Assembly (NCBI RefSeq): GCF_003952365.1
Contig: NZ_CP034443.1
Coordinates: 5,449,001 to 5,513,000, forward strand
Length of the DNA stretch: 64,000 nt
Origin: Mesorhizobium sp. M9A.F.Ca.ET.002.03.1.2
GTDB taxonomy: Bacteria > Pseudomonadota > Alphaproteobacteria > Rhizobiales > Rhizobiaceae
Direction: 5' to 3'
The position numbers and the translations under genes were made by a program. Below, one piece after another: positions 17,545-26,258 of the stretch; within the stretch, counting starts at the first letter, position 1; each line of letters begins with the position of its first letter. The notes beneath the pieces are model-generated. The model ran no database searches, had not been told where the DNA came from, and saw only the letters and a program-made list of their open reading frames with translations.

Positions 17545-17870
17545 CCCTATATTCGCGTTGTCGGCTTGACCGACTATGGCGATAAACAGGCGATGAAATA
17601 AGCCGTTCGGACCCGGGGGCGGTACCCGGCGCCTCCACCAAAAACCGCTCTTCGAAGAGCGGCTTTTGCTGGGGGCGAAATAGGATCGACGAAGGTGTAA
17701 AGATCGTACTTTTGCCCGGCATTGTACCACCGTTATCGGGCTAAACTTATAGTTGCCAACGACAACTATGCGGAAGCACGTCTCGCCGCGTAAGCGGTGC
17801 GATAGCTTCAATTCAAGCCCTAGTGGTTCGCACTTCTAGGCGGGGTTCGGAGGTACCTGGCAACAGAAAC
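17545..17870 (+). ncRNA. ssrA: Permuted two-piece tmRNA
   Basis: The gene is circularly permuted, as in other alphaproteobacteria. First comes the acceptor piece, ending with an encoded CCA at 17640 and a T-arm-like stem (CCGGG/CCCGG). A spacer with a perfect 18-bp palindrome (17645-17662) follows. The coding piece starts GGGGGCGAAATAGGATCGAC at 17671. GGGGGCG at its 5' end pairs with CGCCTCC before the CCA, leaving a G-U pair at the third position, the alanine identity mark. The tag reading frame is 17755-17793: ANDNYAEARLAA then TAA. The outer ends (about 17545 and 17870) are approximate. tmRNA rescues stalled ribosomes and tags products for ClpXP; its adaptor gene sspB lies 3 kb away. Confidence 0.95.
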
Positions 17871-18160
17871 CTCCACTCCTCCTTTTCTCTCCCCTTCAAC
17901 GTTTATCGCGGCAGCAGGCTTGCTGGCCGAATTCTCGCGCGTGCCAAATAACGGCCGCGAAGCTGTCTGCCCGGCTAAGGTGTGTTGAGAGTCAGGTCAG
18001 GCCGGCATCACCTGAATATCAACGCACCTTAACCGGTCATGCCACCGCTTCTCGGCGCTTCAAGGCCGAGCTGCTTTTGATCCAGAACAAAGAATCCGAG
18101 ACCAGGTCTTGGTAAATAATCAGTGAATTTGTTGATGGAGAATATGGAAGGGGCGTTCCC

Positions 18161-18394
18161 ATGCGTTTTGGAAAACTGGTTCTCAGCTGCAGGAAATTGG
18201 CGGTCACGGCAGCTCTACTTGTGATTGCTGGATGCTCTCAGACTACGGGTAGTATTCAAGCTTCCCCTGCTTCCAACATCATGGGCCCTCAATGTCATCG
18301 CTCAGTCCCACTCGGCGTATTCGACAAAACCTGTGACGAACCGCGAGTTGGCTTCAAAAACTTCTCGCCGCCACCCATCGTCACTGGCCTTTGA
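18161..18394 (+). CDS. Small predicted lipoprotein
   Basis: 77 residues. A basic start and hydrophobic stretch end in the lipobox LVIAGC (cysteine at residue 25), so the mature part is a lipid-anchored peptide of about 50 residues with two further cysteines. GGAAGGGG precedes the ATG by about eight bases. I do not recognise the family. Codon bias is weak, so it may be spurious. Confidence 0.5.
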   Translation: MRFGKLVLSCRKLAVTAALLVIAGCSQTTGSIQASPASNIMGPQCHRSVPLGVFDKTCDEPRVGFKNFSPPPIVTGL

Positions 18395-18742
18395 TCGGGT
18401 GACAACCTGGAACAGCACGCTTCTGGTTCGCGCCTCGCAATTGGGTCTTGCGCTTGGACTTGCTCGTGGCACACGAGGATATGCTACCACTGCAAGCACT
18501 GTTGCGATCTTCAAGATCCTGGCTGCTGGAACGAAAGCGGCTCACCGTCAACGTCTCTTGGGCAGAGGCGGCGCAAACGGCGAGCGACCGAGGGGCGGCG
18601 CGATGAGCACCAGAACCGTGGCAGTCTGGAACGTGATCTGCATCCCGCGCGGCTGCGGCGGGTGTTCAGGCCGCCCAGGCCTCCCGGCACATCGCTGGTT
18701 GCGGGTCCCTGCGCGCGGAGATTTCAACCTTTTCGCAGACAT
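18395..18742. other. Gap with no recognisable gene
   Basis: About 350 bp between the small lipoprotein and a terminator. Open frames on both strands have the composition of chance reading frames; I see no RNA or repeat here. Confidence 0.5.
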
Positions 18743-18776
18743 GAAAAAGGCCGGGAACGGGTCCGGCCTTTTTTCT
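18743..18776. terminator. Rho-independent terminator
   Basis: A GC-rich inverted repeat (AAAAAGGCCGG / CCGGCCTTTTTT) with an eight-base loop, followed by T on the plus strand and A-run on the other side, so it can act both ways. It closes the minus-strand Bcr/CflA gene, which ends 20 bp away. Confidence 0.85.
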
Positions 18777-18795
18777 TTCGTCGGTAGCAATTGCC

Positions 18796-20001
18796 TTATT
18801 CGGCCGGCGCTTCGGCAACCTCGCGACCGCGGCCGAGCGTCACCTTGGCCAGCGTGAAGGAGATCACCGCGCATAGCGTGATGCCGGCCACCATCGGCAG
18901 CGGCGTGCCGTCGAAGAACACGCCGGCGATGCCCATGGCGACCGCACCGATGGCGAAATGCAGCGTGCCCATCAGCGCCGAAGCCGTACCGGCGATCGCG
19001 CCATGCTCCTCCATGGCCAGCACCGAAGTCGTCGGGATCACCAGGCCGAGGAATCCGTAGCCGATGAACAGCAGCGCCGCCATCACGTCGAGCCGGTCGA
19101 CGCCGGACGCCATCACCGCGAACAGCACCACCATCGTCGTCGCATAACCGACCACCGCGACCCGCACCACGGGCCTTAGCCCGAACCGTTCGGACAGTAC
19201 CCCCGTCAACTGCGACATGCCGATGAAGGCGACCGCGTTGATCGAGAAGAACACGCTGTAGACCGATGGCGACAGCCCATAGTGGTCGATCAGGATGAAG
19301 GAGGAGCTCGACAGATAGACGAAGAAGCTCGCGATCCCGAAGCCGGCGATAGCCGTCAGGCCAAGGAAGTTGCGGTCGCCCATCAGGAAGCGGTAGGCCG
19401 AGAGCGCGGTGCCGAACGAACTGCCTGCACGCGCCTCGACCGGCCGTGTTTCCTTGAGCGAGGTCGCCAGCAGGATGGTCGCGAGCACCGCCCCACCGGT
19501 CACCGTCCAGAACACGGCACGCCAGCCGAAATTCTCGATGATCTGGCTGCCGGTCAGCGGCGCCAGGATCGGCGACACCGAAAACACCAGCATCAAGAGC
19601 GACATCAGCTTGGCAGCGTCGGTGCCGGTGTGCAGGTCACGCACGATGGCGCGCGGTACCGCCATGCCTGCGCTGGCGCCGAGCCCCTGCAGGAAACGGA
19701 AGGCGATCAGCCATTCGATCGAAGGTGCCAGCGCCGAGCCGATGCCGCCGACCATGAACAGCGCGAGACCGCCATAGAGCGGCAGCTTGCGCCCGACCAT
19801 GTCGGAGATCGGCCCGACGACGATCTGGCCAAAACCCATGGACAGAAAGAAGATCAGCAAACTCATCTGCACGGCAGCGGTGCCGGCCTGCAAATCCGCG
19901 CCGATCGAAGGCAACGCCGGAAGATACATGTCGATGGCGAACGGACCGATGGCGGTCAACAGGCCGAGCACGACCGCAATGCGGAGGAATTGGGGACTCA
20001 T
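18796..20001 (-). CDS. Bcr/CflA-family multidrug efflux MFS transporter
   Basis: 401 residues with twelve hydrophobic helices. The start AIGPFAIDMYLPALPSIGADL is the signature of Bcr/CflA drug exporters, and GPISDMVGRKLPLYGGLALF is the MFS loop 2-3 motif. Exports drugs such as bicyclomycin or small metabolites in exchange for protons; the true substrate is unknown. It is divergent from a TetR regulator with a perfect palindrome between them, so it is probably repressed by that protein. Confidence 0.93.
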   Translation of the reverse strand: MSPQFLRIAVVLGLLTAIGPFAIDMYLPALPSIGADLQAGTAAVQMSLLIFFLSMGFGQIVVGPISDMVGRKLPLYGGLALFMVGGIGSALAPSIEWLIAFRFLQGLGASAGMAVPRAIVRDLHTGTDAAKLMSLLMLVFSVSPILAPLTGSQIIENFGWRAVFWTVTGGAVLATILLATSLKETRPVEARAGSSFGTALSAYRFLMGDRNFLGLTAIAGFGIASFFVYLSSSSFILIDHYGLSPSVYSVFFSINAVAFIGMSQLTGVLSERFGLRPVVRVAVVGYATTMVVLFAVMASGVDRLDVMAALLFIGYGFLGLVIPTTSVLAMEEHGAIAGTASALMGTLHFAIGAVAMGIAGVFFDGTPLPMVAGITLCAVISFTLAKVTLGRGREVAEAPAE

Positions 20002-20123
20002 GATAGCAGGCTTCTTTCAAATCTGGTTACCGCCGCCGACCGGCGCAAACCCTAGGACGTTCCATCCCGTGAAATTCAGACTCTACTGCCGAGTCGAAAT
20101 CTCTTTGTATTAAGTCCACAAAT

Positions 20124-20141
20124 TTAGACACCCTTGTCTAA
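20124..20141. promoter_or_regulatory. Likely TetR operator
   Basis: Perfect dyad TTAGACA-CCCT-TGTCTAA in the gap between the divergent exporter and TetR genes, 28 bp before the TetR start. Site of mutual repression inferred from position. Confidence 0.7.
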
Positions 20142-20168
20142 TTCGTCAATCACCTCTATATAGTTTTC

Positions 20169-20858
20169 ATGAAGCTGAACGTTTCTCCTGACACGATCCC
20201 GCCACGCGGCCATGAGGCCAAGCGCATCTCCATCATGGACGCTGCCGGCAAGGTGTTCTGCCGCGAGAGCTTCGCCGGCGCCAACATCGACATGATTGCC
20301 GCCGAGGCCGGCGTTTCGCGCCAGACGATCTATAACCACCATGGCGACAAGGAGAATCTCTTCGTCGCCATCGTCCGCGACCTCACCGAGCGCTGCAATG
20401 CCGGCATCTTCGCCACCATTTCGACTTTTCCGGACCAGCCTGGGGATCTCGAGGCCGACCTGATCGCCTTCGCCGTGCGCATGAACCGAAACTGTGTCTG
20501 CAACCGCGATGGAAAATTCCTGCGCAAGCTGATCCAGACCGAGGGCGAGCGCTATCCCGAGCTCTTCGCCGAATGGCGCGAACAGGGACCGGGCCAGACA
20601 TGGCCGGCGATCGCCGCCCGTTTTGCCCGCCTCGCCCATGCCGGTTTCCTCGACATCGACGATCCCGACGTCACGGCACGCCAGTTCCTGGCACTCGCCA
20701 ATGCCGAATTGCAGACGACCTTCATGCTCGGCGGCACGCCATCGGATGAGGAGGTGCTGCAGTCCGCGACACACGGCGTCCGCACCTTCCTGCGCGCCTT
20801 CGGCAAACGCCAGCCGGTGGCCGATGCACAAGAGCACAGCCCGCTCGCTGACGCCTGA
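20169..20858 (+). CDS. TetR/AcrR family transcriptional regulator
   Basis: 229 residues. The N-terminal TetR HTH (about residues 15-65) includes FCRESFAGANIDMIAAEAGV and SRQTIYNHHGDKENLFVAIV; a C-terminal ligand domain of the TetR_C (AefR-like) type follows. Likely represses the divergent Bcr/CflA exporter and is released by one of its substrates. The last 15 residues are low complexity. Confidence 0.92.
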   Translation: MKLNVSPDTIPPRGHEAKRISIMDAAGKVFCRESFAGANIDMIAAEAGVSRQTIYNHHGDKENLFVAIVRDLTERCNAGIFATISTFPDQPGDLEADLIAFAVRMNRNCVCNRDGKFLRKLIQTEGERYPELFAEWREQGPGQTWPAIAARFARLAHAGFLDIDDPDVTARQFLALANAELQTTFMLGGTPSDEEVLQSATHGVRTFLRAFGKRQPVADAQEHSPLADA

Positions 20859-20976
20859 GCGATCAAATCTCGGCCATCGCCCCCTCGCATCTGCGCCATC
20901 GGCTGTATATCCGGTTTACGCCGCGCTCAAGCTTGATTACAGCTATGCGGACGATTCAACGGAACCCGACAGCCAC

Positions 20977-21510
20977 ATGGCCGACGACCACATCCGCTAC
21001 GACATTCTGGCCCAGGAGGCATTGCGCGGCGTCATGCGCAAGGTCCTGGCCGAAGTCGCGCGCACCGGCCTTCCCGGCAACCATCATTTCTTCATCACGT
21101 TCCTGACCGGTGCCCCGGGCGTGCGCGTGTCTTCGAGGCTGCGCGAGCGTTATCCCGAACAGATGACGATCGTCATCCAGTTCCAGTATTGGGACCTGAA
21201 GGTGAGCGACACCGGCTTCGAGGTCGGGCTGTCTTTCTCCGACGTGCCGGAAAAGCTGGAGATCCCGTTCTCGGCGGTGCGCGGCTTCTACGACCCGTCC
21301 GTCAATTTCGAGCTCGAATTCGACGTGAAGACGGAAACCTCGGCAGACGAGGGATCGGCCGGCCAGCCCGCTCCCGAAGCGCTAGCCGCCGTCGCCGAGA
21401 AAAAGCCTGAGAAGAAGAAGGCCGCTGAGACCGAAAAGAAGCCTGCCGTGGCCGACGCCGCCGCCAAGGGTGCCGAAGTGGTGTCGCTCGACGCCTTCCG
21501 CAAGAAGTGA
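20977..21510 (+). CDS. sspB: SspB-family ClpXP adaptor
   Basis: 177 residues. The first 115 form the alphaproteobacterial SspB fold (IRYDILAQEALRGVMRKVL, then HHFFITFLTGAPGVRVSSRL and VGLSFSDVPEKLEIPFSAVR); a long Ala/Glu/Lys-rich linker follows and the C-terminus ends in a short conserved peptide (VVSLDAFRKK) that docks on the ClpX zinc domain. It delivers ssrA-tagged proteins to ClpXP, and the tmRNA gene is 3 kb upstream. ATG at 20977 chosen because the upstream open stretch lacks family similarity. Confidence 0.93.
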   Translation: MADDHIRYDILAQEALRGVMRKVLAEVARTGLPGNHHFFITFLTGAPGVRVSSRLRERYPEQMTIVIQFQYWDLKVSDTGFEVGLSFSDVPEKLEIPFSAVRGFYDPSVNFELEFDVKTETSADEGSAGQPAPEALAAVAEKKPEKKKAAETEKKPAVADAAAKGAEVVSLDAFRKK

Positions 21511-21528
21511 TCCGACGAGCCGCGCGAC

Positions 21529-21774
21529 ATGGCCGATATCGTCAATCTCCGCCATGCCCGCAAGCAGAAGGCGCGCGCCGAGAAGGAACGCCTGGCCGAA
21601 CAGAACCGGGCGTTGCACGGCCGTTCCACGGCTGACCGGGAGCGTAACCGGCTGAACGCCGAGAAGACCGAAAGATTCGTCGCCGGCCATCGCCGCGAAC
21701 CCTCGGGCGATCCGCATTCCCCGAGCATCGGACCGAAAAGTGCGTTGCGGTTTTCGGATAAATCCGATGCTTGA
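21529..21774 (+). CDS. DUF4169 family small basic protein
   Basis: 81 residues. The first 60 (ADIVNLRHARKQKARAEKER, a charged helix) are typical of DUF4169, a small rhizobial protein of unknown function. The last 17 or so residues are encoded by a hairpin-forming dispersed repeat (21727-21773) and may be a recent addition. 18 bp after sspB and just before a ribbon-helix-helix gene, so likely one transcript. Confidence 0.82.
   Translation: MADIVNLRHARKQKARAEKERLAEQNRALHGRSTADRERNRLNAEKTERFVAGHRREPSGDPHSPSIGPKSALRFSDKSDA
21727..21773. repeat. Dispersed rhizobial hairpin repeat (short copy)
   Basis: Outer arms GCATCGGA/TCCGATGC and inner arms CCGAAAA/TTTTCGG around a short loop. The CGAAAAGTG and CGGTTTTCGGAT core is shared with the copies at 22023 and 48481. 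It encodes the end of the DUF4169 protein. Confidence 0.75.
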
Positions 21775-21794
21775 AATGGAATGAGTCACGCCCG

Positions 21795-22025
21795 GTGAGC
21801 CCGGTCGAGAAACGCTCGGTGACCATTCGCGGCCATCGCACCAGCTATTCGCTCGAAAAGCCCTTTTTCGACGATCTCGTCGCCATTGCGGCTGCGCGAA
21901 AACTGACGCTCGCCGCTCTCGTCGCTGAAATCGACGAGGCCCGGCCGCGCGATGCCAACCTGTCCTCGGCGCTTCGGCTCTACGTCCTGGATTGGGCGAA
22001 GCGGGGGACGAAAAGTTCTTTCTAG
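21795..22025 (+). CDS. Ribbon-helix-helix domain protein
   Basis: 76 residues from a GTG at 21795 (a TTG at 21771 is also possible). The region RSVTIRGHRTSYSLEKPFFD and LTLAALVAEIDEARPRDANL match the RHH_4 family of Arc-like proteins, small dimeric DNA-binding proteins. Follows the DUF4169 gene closely, a pairing I recall from other rhizobia. Its stop codon coincides with the edge of a dispersed repeat. Confidence 0.83.
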   Translation: MSPVEKRSVTIRGHRTSYSLEKPFFDDLVAIAAARKLTLAALVAEIDEARPRDANLSSALRLYVLDWAKRGTKSSF

Positions 22026-22110
22026 ATCACGATCCCAAACCGAACGCCCGCGTCAGCGAAAAGTGTGAGCCGGTTCGGATAAGATCATCGTCAAACAAGA
22101 TGGAGCCTAT
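22023..22110. repeat. Dispersed rhizobial repeat copy
   Basis: Shares with the copy at 48481 the blocks GATCCC, CCGCGTCAGCGAAAAGTG, CGGATA, and TCAAACAAGA in the same order and spacing. Begins at the stop codon of the RHH gene. Confidence 0.75.
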
Positions 22111-22152
22111 CCCGTTTCTACAGGGATGGAACGGCGCAGACTCTAGATCGAG

Positions 22153-25100
22153 CTATCCGCCGCCCAGCGACTTCAGCAGATTGTCGATCGACGAGGGTTC
22201 AAGCTTTGGCCCGGATTCTGCTGGCGGCGGATTGTCATTTGCCGGCGGCTGAGGCGCGCGCTCCACTTTCCGCGCCCGCGCCGCGGCGGCCCTGCGTTCG
22301 GCGTCGAGCTTCGCCTTTTCCTCCGCAGCGATCCGCATCGCCTCTTCCGCCCTCTGGCGTTGCTGTTCCTCGGCCTTCGCCGCCTCGTCGGCCACCTTTC
22401 GCGCCGCCTCGGCCTTCGCTTCGGCATCCGCTTTGGCCTTTGCGTCCGCCTCGGCCTTGGCTTTGGCCTCGGCTTCAGCCCTCGCCTGCGCATCCGCCCT
22501 GGCCTTCGCCTCTGCCTCGGCCCGAGCCTTCGCCTCTGCTTCAGCCCGAGCCTTTGCCTCGGCTTGAGCCCTTGCCTCGGCTTCTGCCTTCGCCCTGGCA
22601 TCCGCCTCGGCTTGCAGCCGCGCCGCTTCCTGCTGCTTGCGCAATTCCTCGGCTGCCCTGTCACGCTCGGCTTGCAGGGCCGCGTAGTAACGCACCTCGC
22701 GCCGCAGCCGCTGTTTTTCAAGCAGTGCCGCCTGCATGGCCTCGACCCGCTGCTGCTCCTTTTCCAACGCGCGCTGGGTCAGGAATTGCGCCAGCGGCTC
22801 GCTGTCGAATTGCCGTCTCAAAGCGCCGAACGGCCCGCCGACGCTGAAATTCACAGTCGGGTCGGAGCCGACCAGCGCTTCGTCGCCGGGCCGATACGTG
22901 ATCGAACCACTGGTGGCGACCGTGCTGGCGTTCAGGTCCGCCGTGATGTCGGCGGACAGCGCCGCCGCCGGATTTTCAAGATTGACCGGCGGCGCCCTCA
23001 GCATGCCGCCGGCAATTGTGAAGGCGATGTCGGTATCCCCAGCCGGAAACCTGCCGTCCGCGGCGATCTGCGGCGCGAAAACGGCTGTCTTTTCTGCATC
23101 GACATCGCGCCCGATCGCATCGGCCTTGGCGATGAAGGCGCCAAAGGCGTCTGGATTGACGCCGGCAATGGTCAAGCCCTTCAGCGCCGCCGTGCCGGAA
23201 CCGGACAGCGCCGCAACCATCGCGTCGACCGATTTGCCGCTGGTCGAAAGCGCCGCCGAGAAATCGCCGCTGCCGCTGATGCCGGCCTGTGGCAGCACGG
23301 TCGCCAGATCGGCGCCGGCAAGTTTCATCTGACCGGAGAAAAGTCCGGTGCCATCATTGTTCTTCAGCTCGAACAGCCCGGAAAGCGCGCCGCCGGAGAA
23401 CTTTGCCTTGAGGTCCGAAACGCGGATGCCTTCCTGGTCGAGCGCCAGCGCCAGCGCCGCGTCATAGGCCGTTGCGAGCGGGCCGACGGCCAGCGATGCT
23501 GCGGTCAGGTCGAGGTCGGCGGTGAACGTCAGGCTGGATTTCTGGCTGAATGGGGCGTTCGGCCAGGCTCCGCCGGTGCCCAGCAAGGCCTGGTCGCCCA
23601 ACAGCGTCACCGCCATCGGGTCGAGATCCAGTTCATCGAGCGCCAGCGCGCCGGCAAGATGCGGCAGCCCGTCCTTGACGTCGACATTGACGTCACCGGA
23701 AACCGCCGCCTCGTTGATGGCGCCGCTAAGGCCGGACAGCACCAGAAGGCCGCTGCCGAAGTCGGCGTCGGCCGTAAGCCATGTCGACATGCCCGTCCCC
23801 ATGCCCGGCAGACCGACGCCTGTCGTCATCAGCCACGGTTCGATGTCGGCGGCCTCCAGGCTTATCTTGCCCTTGGCGGTGGGGCCTTGTGGCGTACCGG
23901 CGACCGTCCCGTCGAAGCCGGCCTTGAAGTCGTCGCCGGCTAGATTGAAGCTGGTCGCCATGCCGCCGCCAAGCGTGCCTTTCGCCGAGACATCGGTGGT
24001 CGCCTCGCCAAGCATGCCAAGCGGCAGCGCCGGCAGGCCGTAAAGCGCCAGAAGCGCGGTGGCGTCGGCATTCCTGGCGTTGAAGGTCAGCGCCACTGGC
24101 GCCTCGAGAAGCCGATCGCCCACCCCTTTGCCCGACAGCGACGCCGAAAACGCCGAGCCGCCGGCCTTGCCTTGCGCGCTGACCGCAAGCCCTGTCGTGC
24201 CGTCGCCATTGGCGGCGGCACTCGTCACCAGATCGATGCGCGCATCCTGGAACAGCTCAGGATAGGCCGCCGTGCGTGCCGCCAGTCCCTTCAGCACGGC
24301 ATTGTCCGGATAGTGCCGCGCCGCTACGTCCACCAATGGCTTGAGGTCGACGGCGACGACGGAGGCATCGAGCTTGCCGGTCGGGCTCACTGGGAAATCC
24401 TTGATCCGGCCGGTGGCGCTGATCGAGGCGCCGGCAAGCCCGCCAACCGAGAGCCGGTCGATTTCGAGCAGACCGTCGCGCAGTCGAAGCGCCGTATCGA
24501 CCGTATCGGCGGTCAACCCGCCGGCATTGACCGGCCCGGCCCTGATCTGGAAATCGAGGTCGCGGTCGGAAAAACGGTTGGAGCCCTTGTCGCTGATGAA
24601 GATCGAGGCGAAGGCGGCGAGGCCGTCGACATCGAGTTCGCCCCCTTCGAGCCGCATCAGCACCGACGGCCTGGCGTCGTCGGGCTGGCTGGAATCGATA
24701 CGGCCGGAAAATCTCGCCTTGCCGAGAACGAGCTCGAGGTCGCTGAAGGCCTGGCGCTTTTCGCTCAGCTCGACCTCGGCCTTGAAGCCGGCGGCCGGCA
24801 GCCGGCGGATCGCCTCGTCGACATCCTTCGACAACCAGGCGGCAAAGCCGGAAGGCTGCCCCACGGCCAGAAGCAGCGAACCGGTGAAGCCGAAATGATC
24901 CTCGACGCTGAGCATGCCGTTTGCTTCGAGCCTGGTGCGGCCGGGGAGCGTCGCGGCCAGCGACTTCACCGACCAGCCGCCATCGGCCGGCTCGGCGGAA
25001 AGGCGCACATCGCGAACCGTTGTGTCGCCGGCCAACACCGCCGGCAGCCTCACCTCGACGGTGCCCGGTATGGTCGGCTTGGGCAGATCGTGCAGTGCCT

Positions 25101-26157
25101 GCTCCAGCGCCGTGACACGCTCGGACAGCGTCAATCCGGTCGCGGCGCCGACGGCTTCATCGAACTGCACCTGCGCGCCATCGGCCTCGATCGAAAAGCG
25201 TGGGTTCGGCCCAAGGTCGACGGCAGCCTTGCCGTCGGCGGTGTAGGGATTGTCGAGCGGCCCGGTCTCGAAGCGGAATTCGTCGACGCCAAGCTTCCGG
25301 TGGTCGAGCGAGAACTTGCCGTTCAGCCTGAACCCCGGCTCCGGCCTGCCCGCGTTGGCCTTCGTCGTCCCGCCGTCGGTGCCGTCAGGCTGCGCCGAGC
25401 CCTTGTCGGCGTCATTCTTGTCGGAGCCTGCGACCTTGAACTGGCCCGAATAGGTCGCGGCACCGTTGACGATACCGGCATTGCCGTCGGCCTCGATGAC
25501 CAGCGGATAGGCGTCCGGACCGGCCTTGAGCCGAACCCGCATCTGGCCGTCGCCACCGGCCTTGCCGGTGGAGGCGACGACCGTGCTGCGCAGGCCGTCG
25601 AGCCGCAGCGAACCATCCATCCGCCAAGGTCCGGCCAGCGATCTGGCGGAGATCGTTGAATTGATCTCTGAAAGGAGATGGCTGCGCCCGCCGGCTGCAT
25701 GGCGCAGCGCGATCTCTCCGTCCGTCACCGTCAGCTTCTCGATCGAGATCTGGCCGGGATCGAAGGGCGAGGACGGGCGTATCGCCCAGTCCACCGTACC
25801 ATCGGCGGCAACGTCGATCGTCGCCTTCGGCCGCACCAGCCGCATATCGAAGATCAGCACCTCGCCACTCAGGAAGGGCGCCAGTTCGGCATCCATCGAA
25901 AAGGTCTCGACGGTCATTGCCGGCTGGCCGCCGGGGCCGCCGGCGACGGTGACGTTCGAGAAGGTCACCGACGGAAACGGCAGCAGCCTCGCCGTCGCAT
26001 CGCCCTGAACGGTGACCTTGCGGCCGAGAATCGCGCTCGCCTCGCGCTCGAAATCAGCACGGTAGCCCGTCCAGTCGATAAAATACGGCACCACCAGCGC
26101 CGCGCACAGCACCAGCACGAAAAGGCCACCGAAGATCACGAACAGGCGTGCGAGCAT
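22153..26157 (-). CDS. Very large AsmA family protein with charged Ala-rich tail
   Basis: 1334 residues. One N-terminal transmembrane helix (about residues 5-25) followed by an AsmA N-terminal domain ([40 protein letters not shown]) and a long beta-rich periplasmic region; this AsmA/TamB-type fold probably carries phospholipid between membranes. A second AsmA-like block lies around residues 900-1130. From about residue 1160 a 150-residue stretch of Ala/Glu/Lys/Arg repeats ([14 protein letters not shown] hexads) forms a predicted long helix, followed by a Pro-rich end. Such a tail is unusual for AsmA. Long open frames on the opposite strand are artefacts of codon bias. Confidence 0.92.
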   Translation of the reverse strand: MLARLFVIFGGLFVLVLCAALVVPYFIDWTGYRADFEREASAILGRKVTVQGDATARLLPFPSVTFSNVTVAGGPGGQPAMTVETFSMDAELAPFLSGEVLIFDMRLVRPKATIDVAADGTVDWAIRPSSPFDPGQISIEKLTVTDGEIALRHAAGGRSHLLSEINSTISARSLAGPWRMDGSLRLDGLRSTVVASTGKAGGDGQMRVRLKAGPDAYPLVIEADGNAGIVNGAATYSGQFKVAGSDKNDADKGSAQPDGTDGGTTKANAGRPEPGFRLNGKFSLDHRKLGVDEFRFETGPLDNPYTADGKAAVDLGPNPRFSIEADGAQVQFDEAVGAATGLTLSERVTALEQALHDLPKPTIPGTVEVRLPAVLAGDTTVRDVRLSAEPADGGWSVKSLAATLPGRTRLEANGMLSVEDHFGFTGSLLLAVGQPSGFAAWLSKDVDEAIRRLPAAGFKAEVELSEKRQAFSDLELVLGKARFSGRIDSSQPDDARPSVLMRLEGGELDVDGLAAFASIFISDKGSNRFSDRDLDFQIRAGPVNAGGLTADTVDTALRLRDGLLEIDRLSVGGLAGASISATGRIKDFPVSPTGKLDASVVAVDLKPLVDVAARHYPDNAVLKGLAARTAAYPELFQDARIDLVTSAAANGDGTTGLAVSAQGKAGGSAFSASLSGKGVGDRLLEAPVALTFNARNADATALLALYGLPALPLGMLGEATTDVSAKGTLGGGMATSFNLAGDDFKAGFDGTVAGTPQGPTAKGKISLEAADIEPWLMTTGVGLPGMGTGMSTWLTADADFGSGLLVLSGLSGAINEAAVSGDVNVDVKDGLPHLAGALALDELDLDPMAVTLLGDQALLGTGGAWPNAPFSQKSSLTFTADLDLTAASLAVGPLATAYDAALALALDQEGIRVSDLKAKFSGGALSGLFELKNNDGTGLFSGQMKLAGADLATVLPQAGISGSGDFSAALSTSGKSVDAMVAALSGSGTAALKGLTIAGVNPDAFGAFIAKADAIGRDVDAEKTAVFAPQIAADGRFPAGDTDIAFTIAGGMLRAPPVNLENPAAALSADITADLNASTVATSGSITYRPGDEALVGSDPTVNFSVGGPFGALRRQFDSEPLAQFLTQRALEKEQQRVEAMQAALLEKQRLRREVRYYAALQAERDRAAEELRKQQEAARLQAEADARAKAEAEARAQAEAKARAEAEAKARAEAEAKARADAQARAEAEAKAKAEADAKAKADAEAKAEAARKVADEAAKAEEQQRQRAEEAMRIAAEEKAKLDAERRAAAARARKVERAPQPPANDNPPPAESGPKLEPSSIDNLLKSLGGG

Positions 26158-26258
26158 CAGCTCCCGAGCAATCGATTGAAATCAGCCGCACTCTACCCGC
26201 ATCCGCGTGTCGATAAAGAGGCAATTCCATTGCCAAAGGCCCCAAGAGCAAAGCGGCT

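Noticed and set aside
17527..17811. 94-codon minus-strand frame
   Set aside because: Falls on the tmRNA gene.
18225..18857. 211-codon frame overlapping the lipoprotein and terminator
   Set aside because: Runs through a terminator and the end of the MFS gene; no domain.
22360..25659. Two long plus-strand open frames (about 500 codons each) opposite the AsmA-like gene
   Set aside because: They are antisense to a strongly biased GC-rich gene, have Arg/Gln/Gly-rich composition and no domains.
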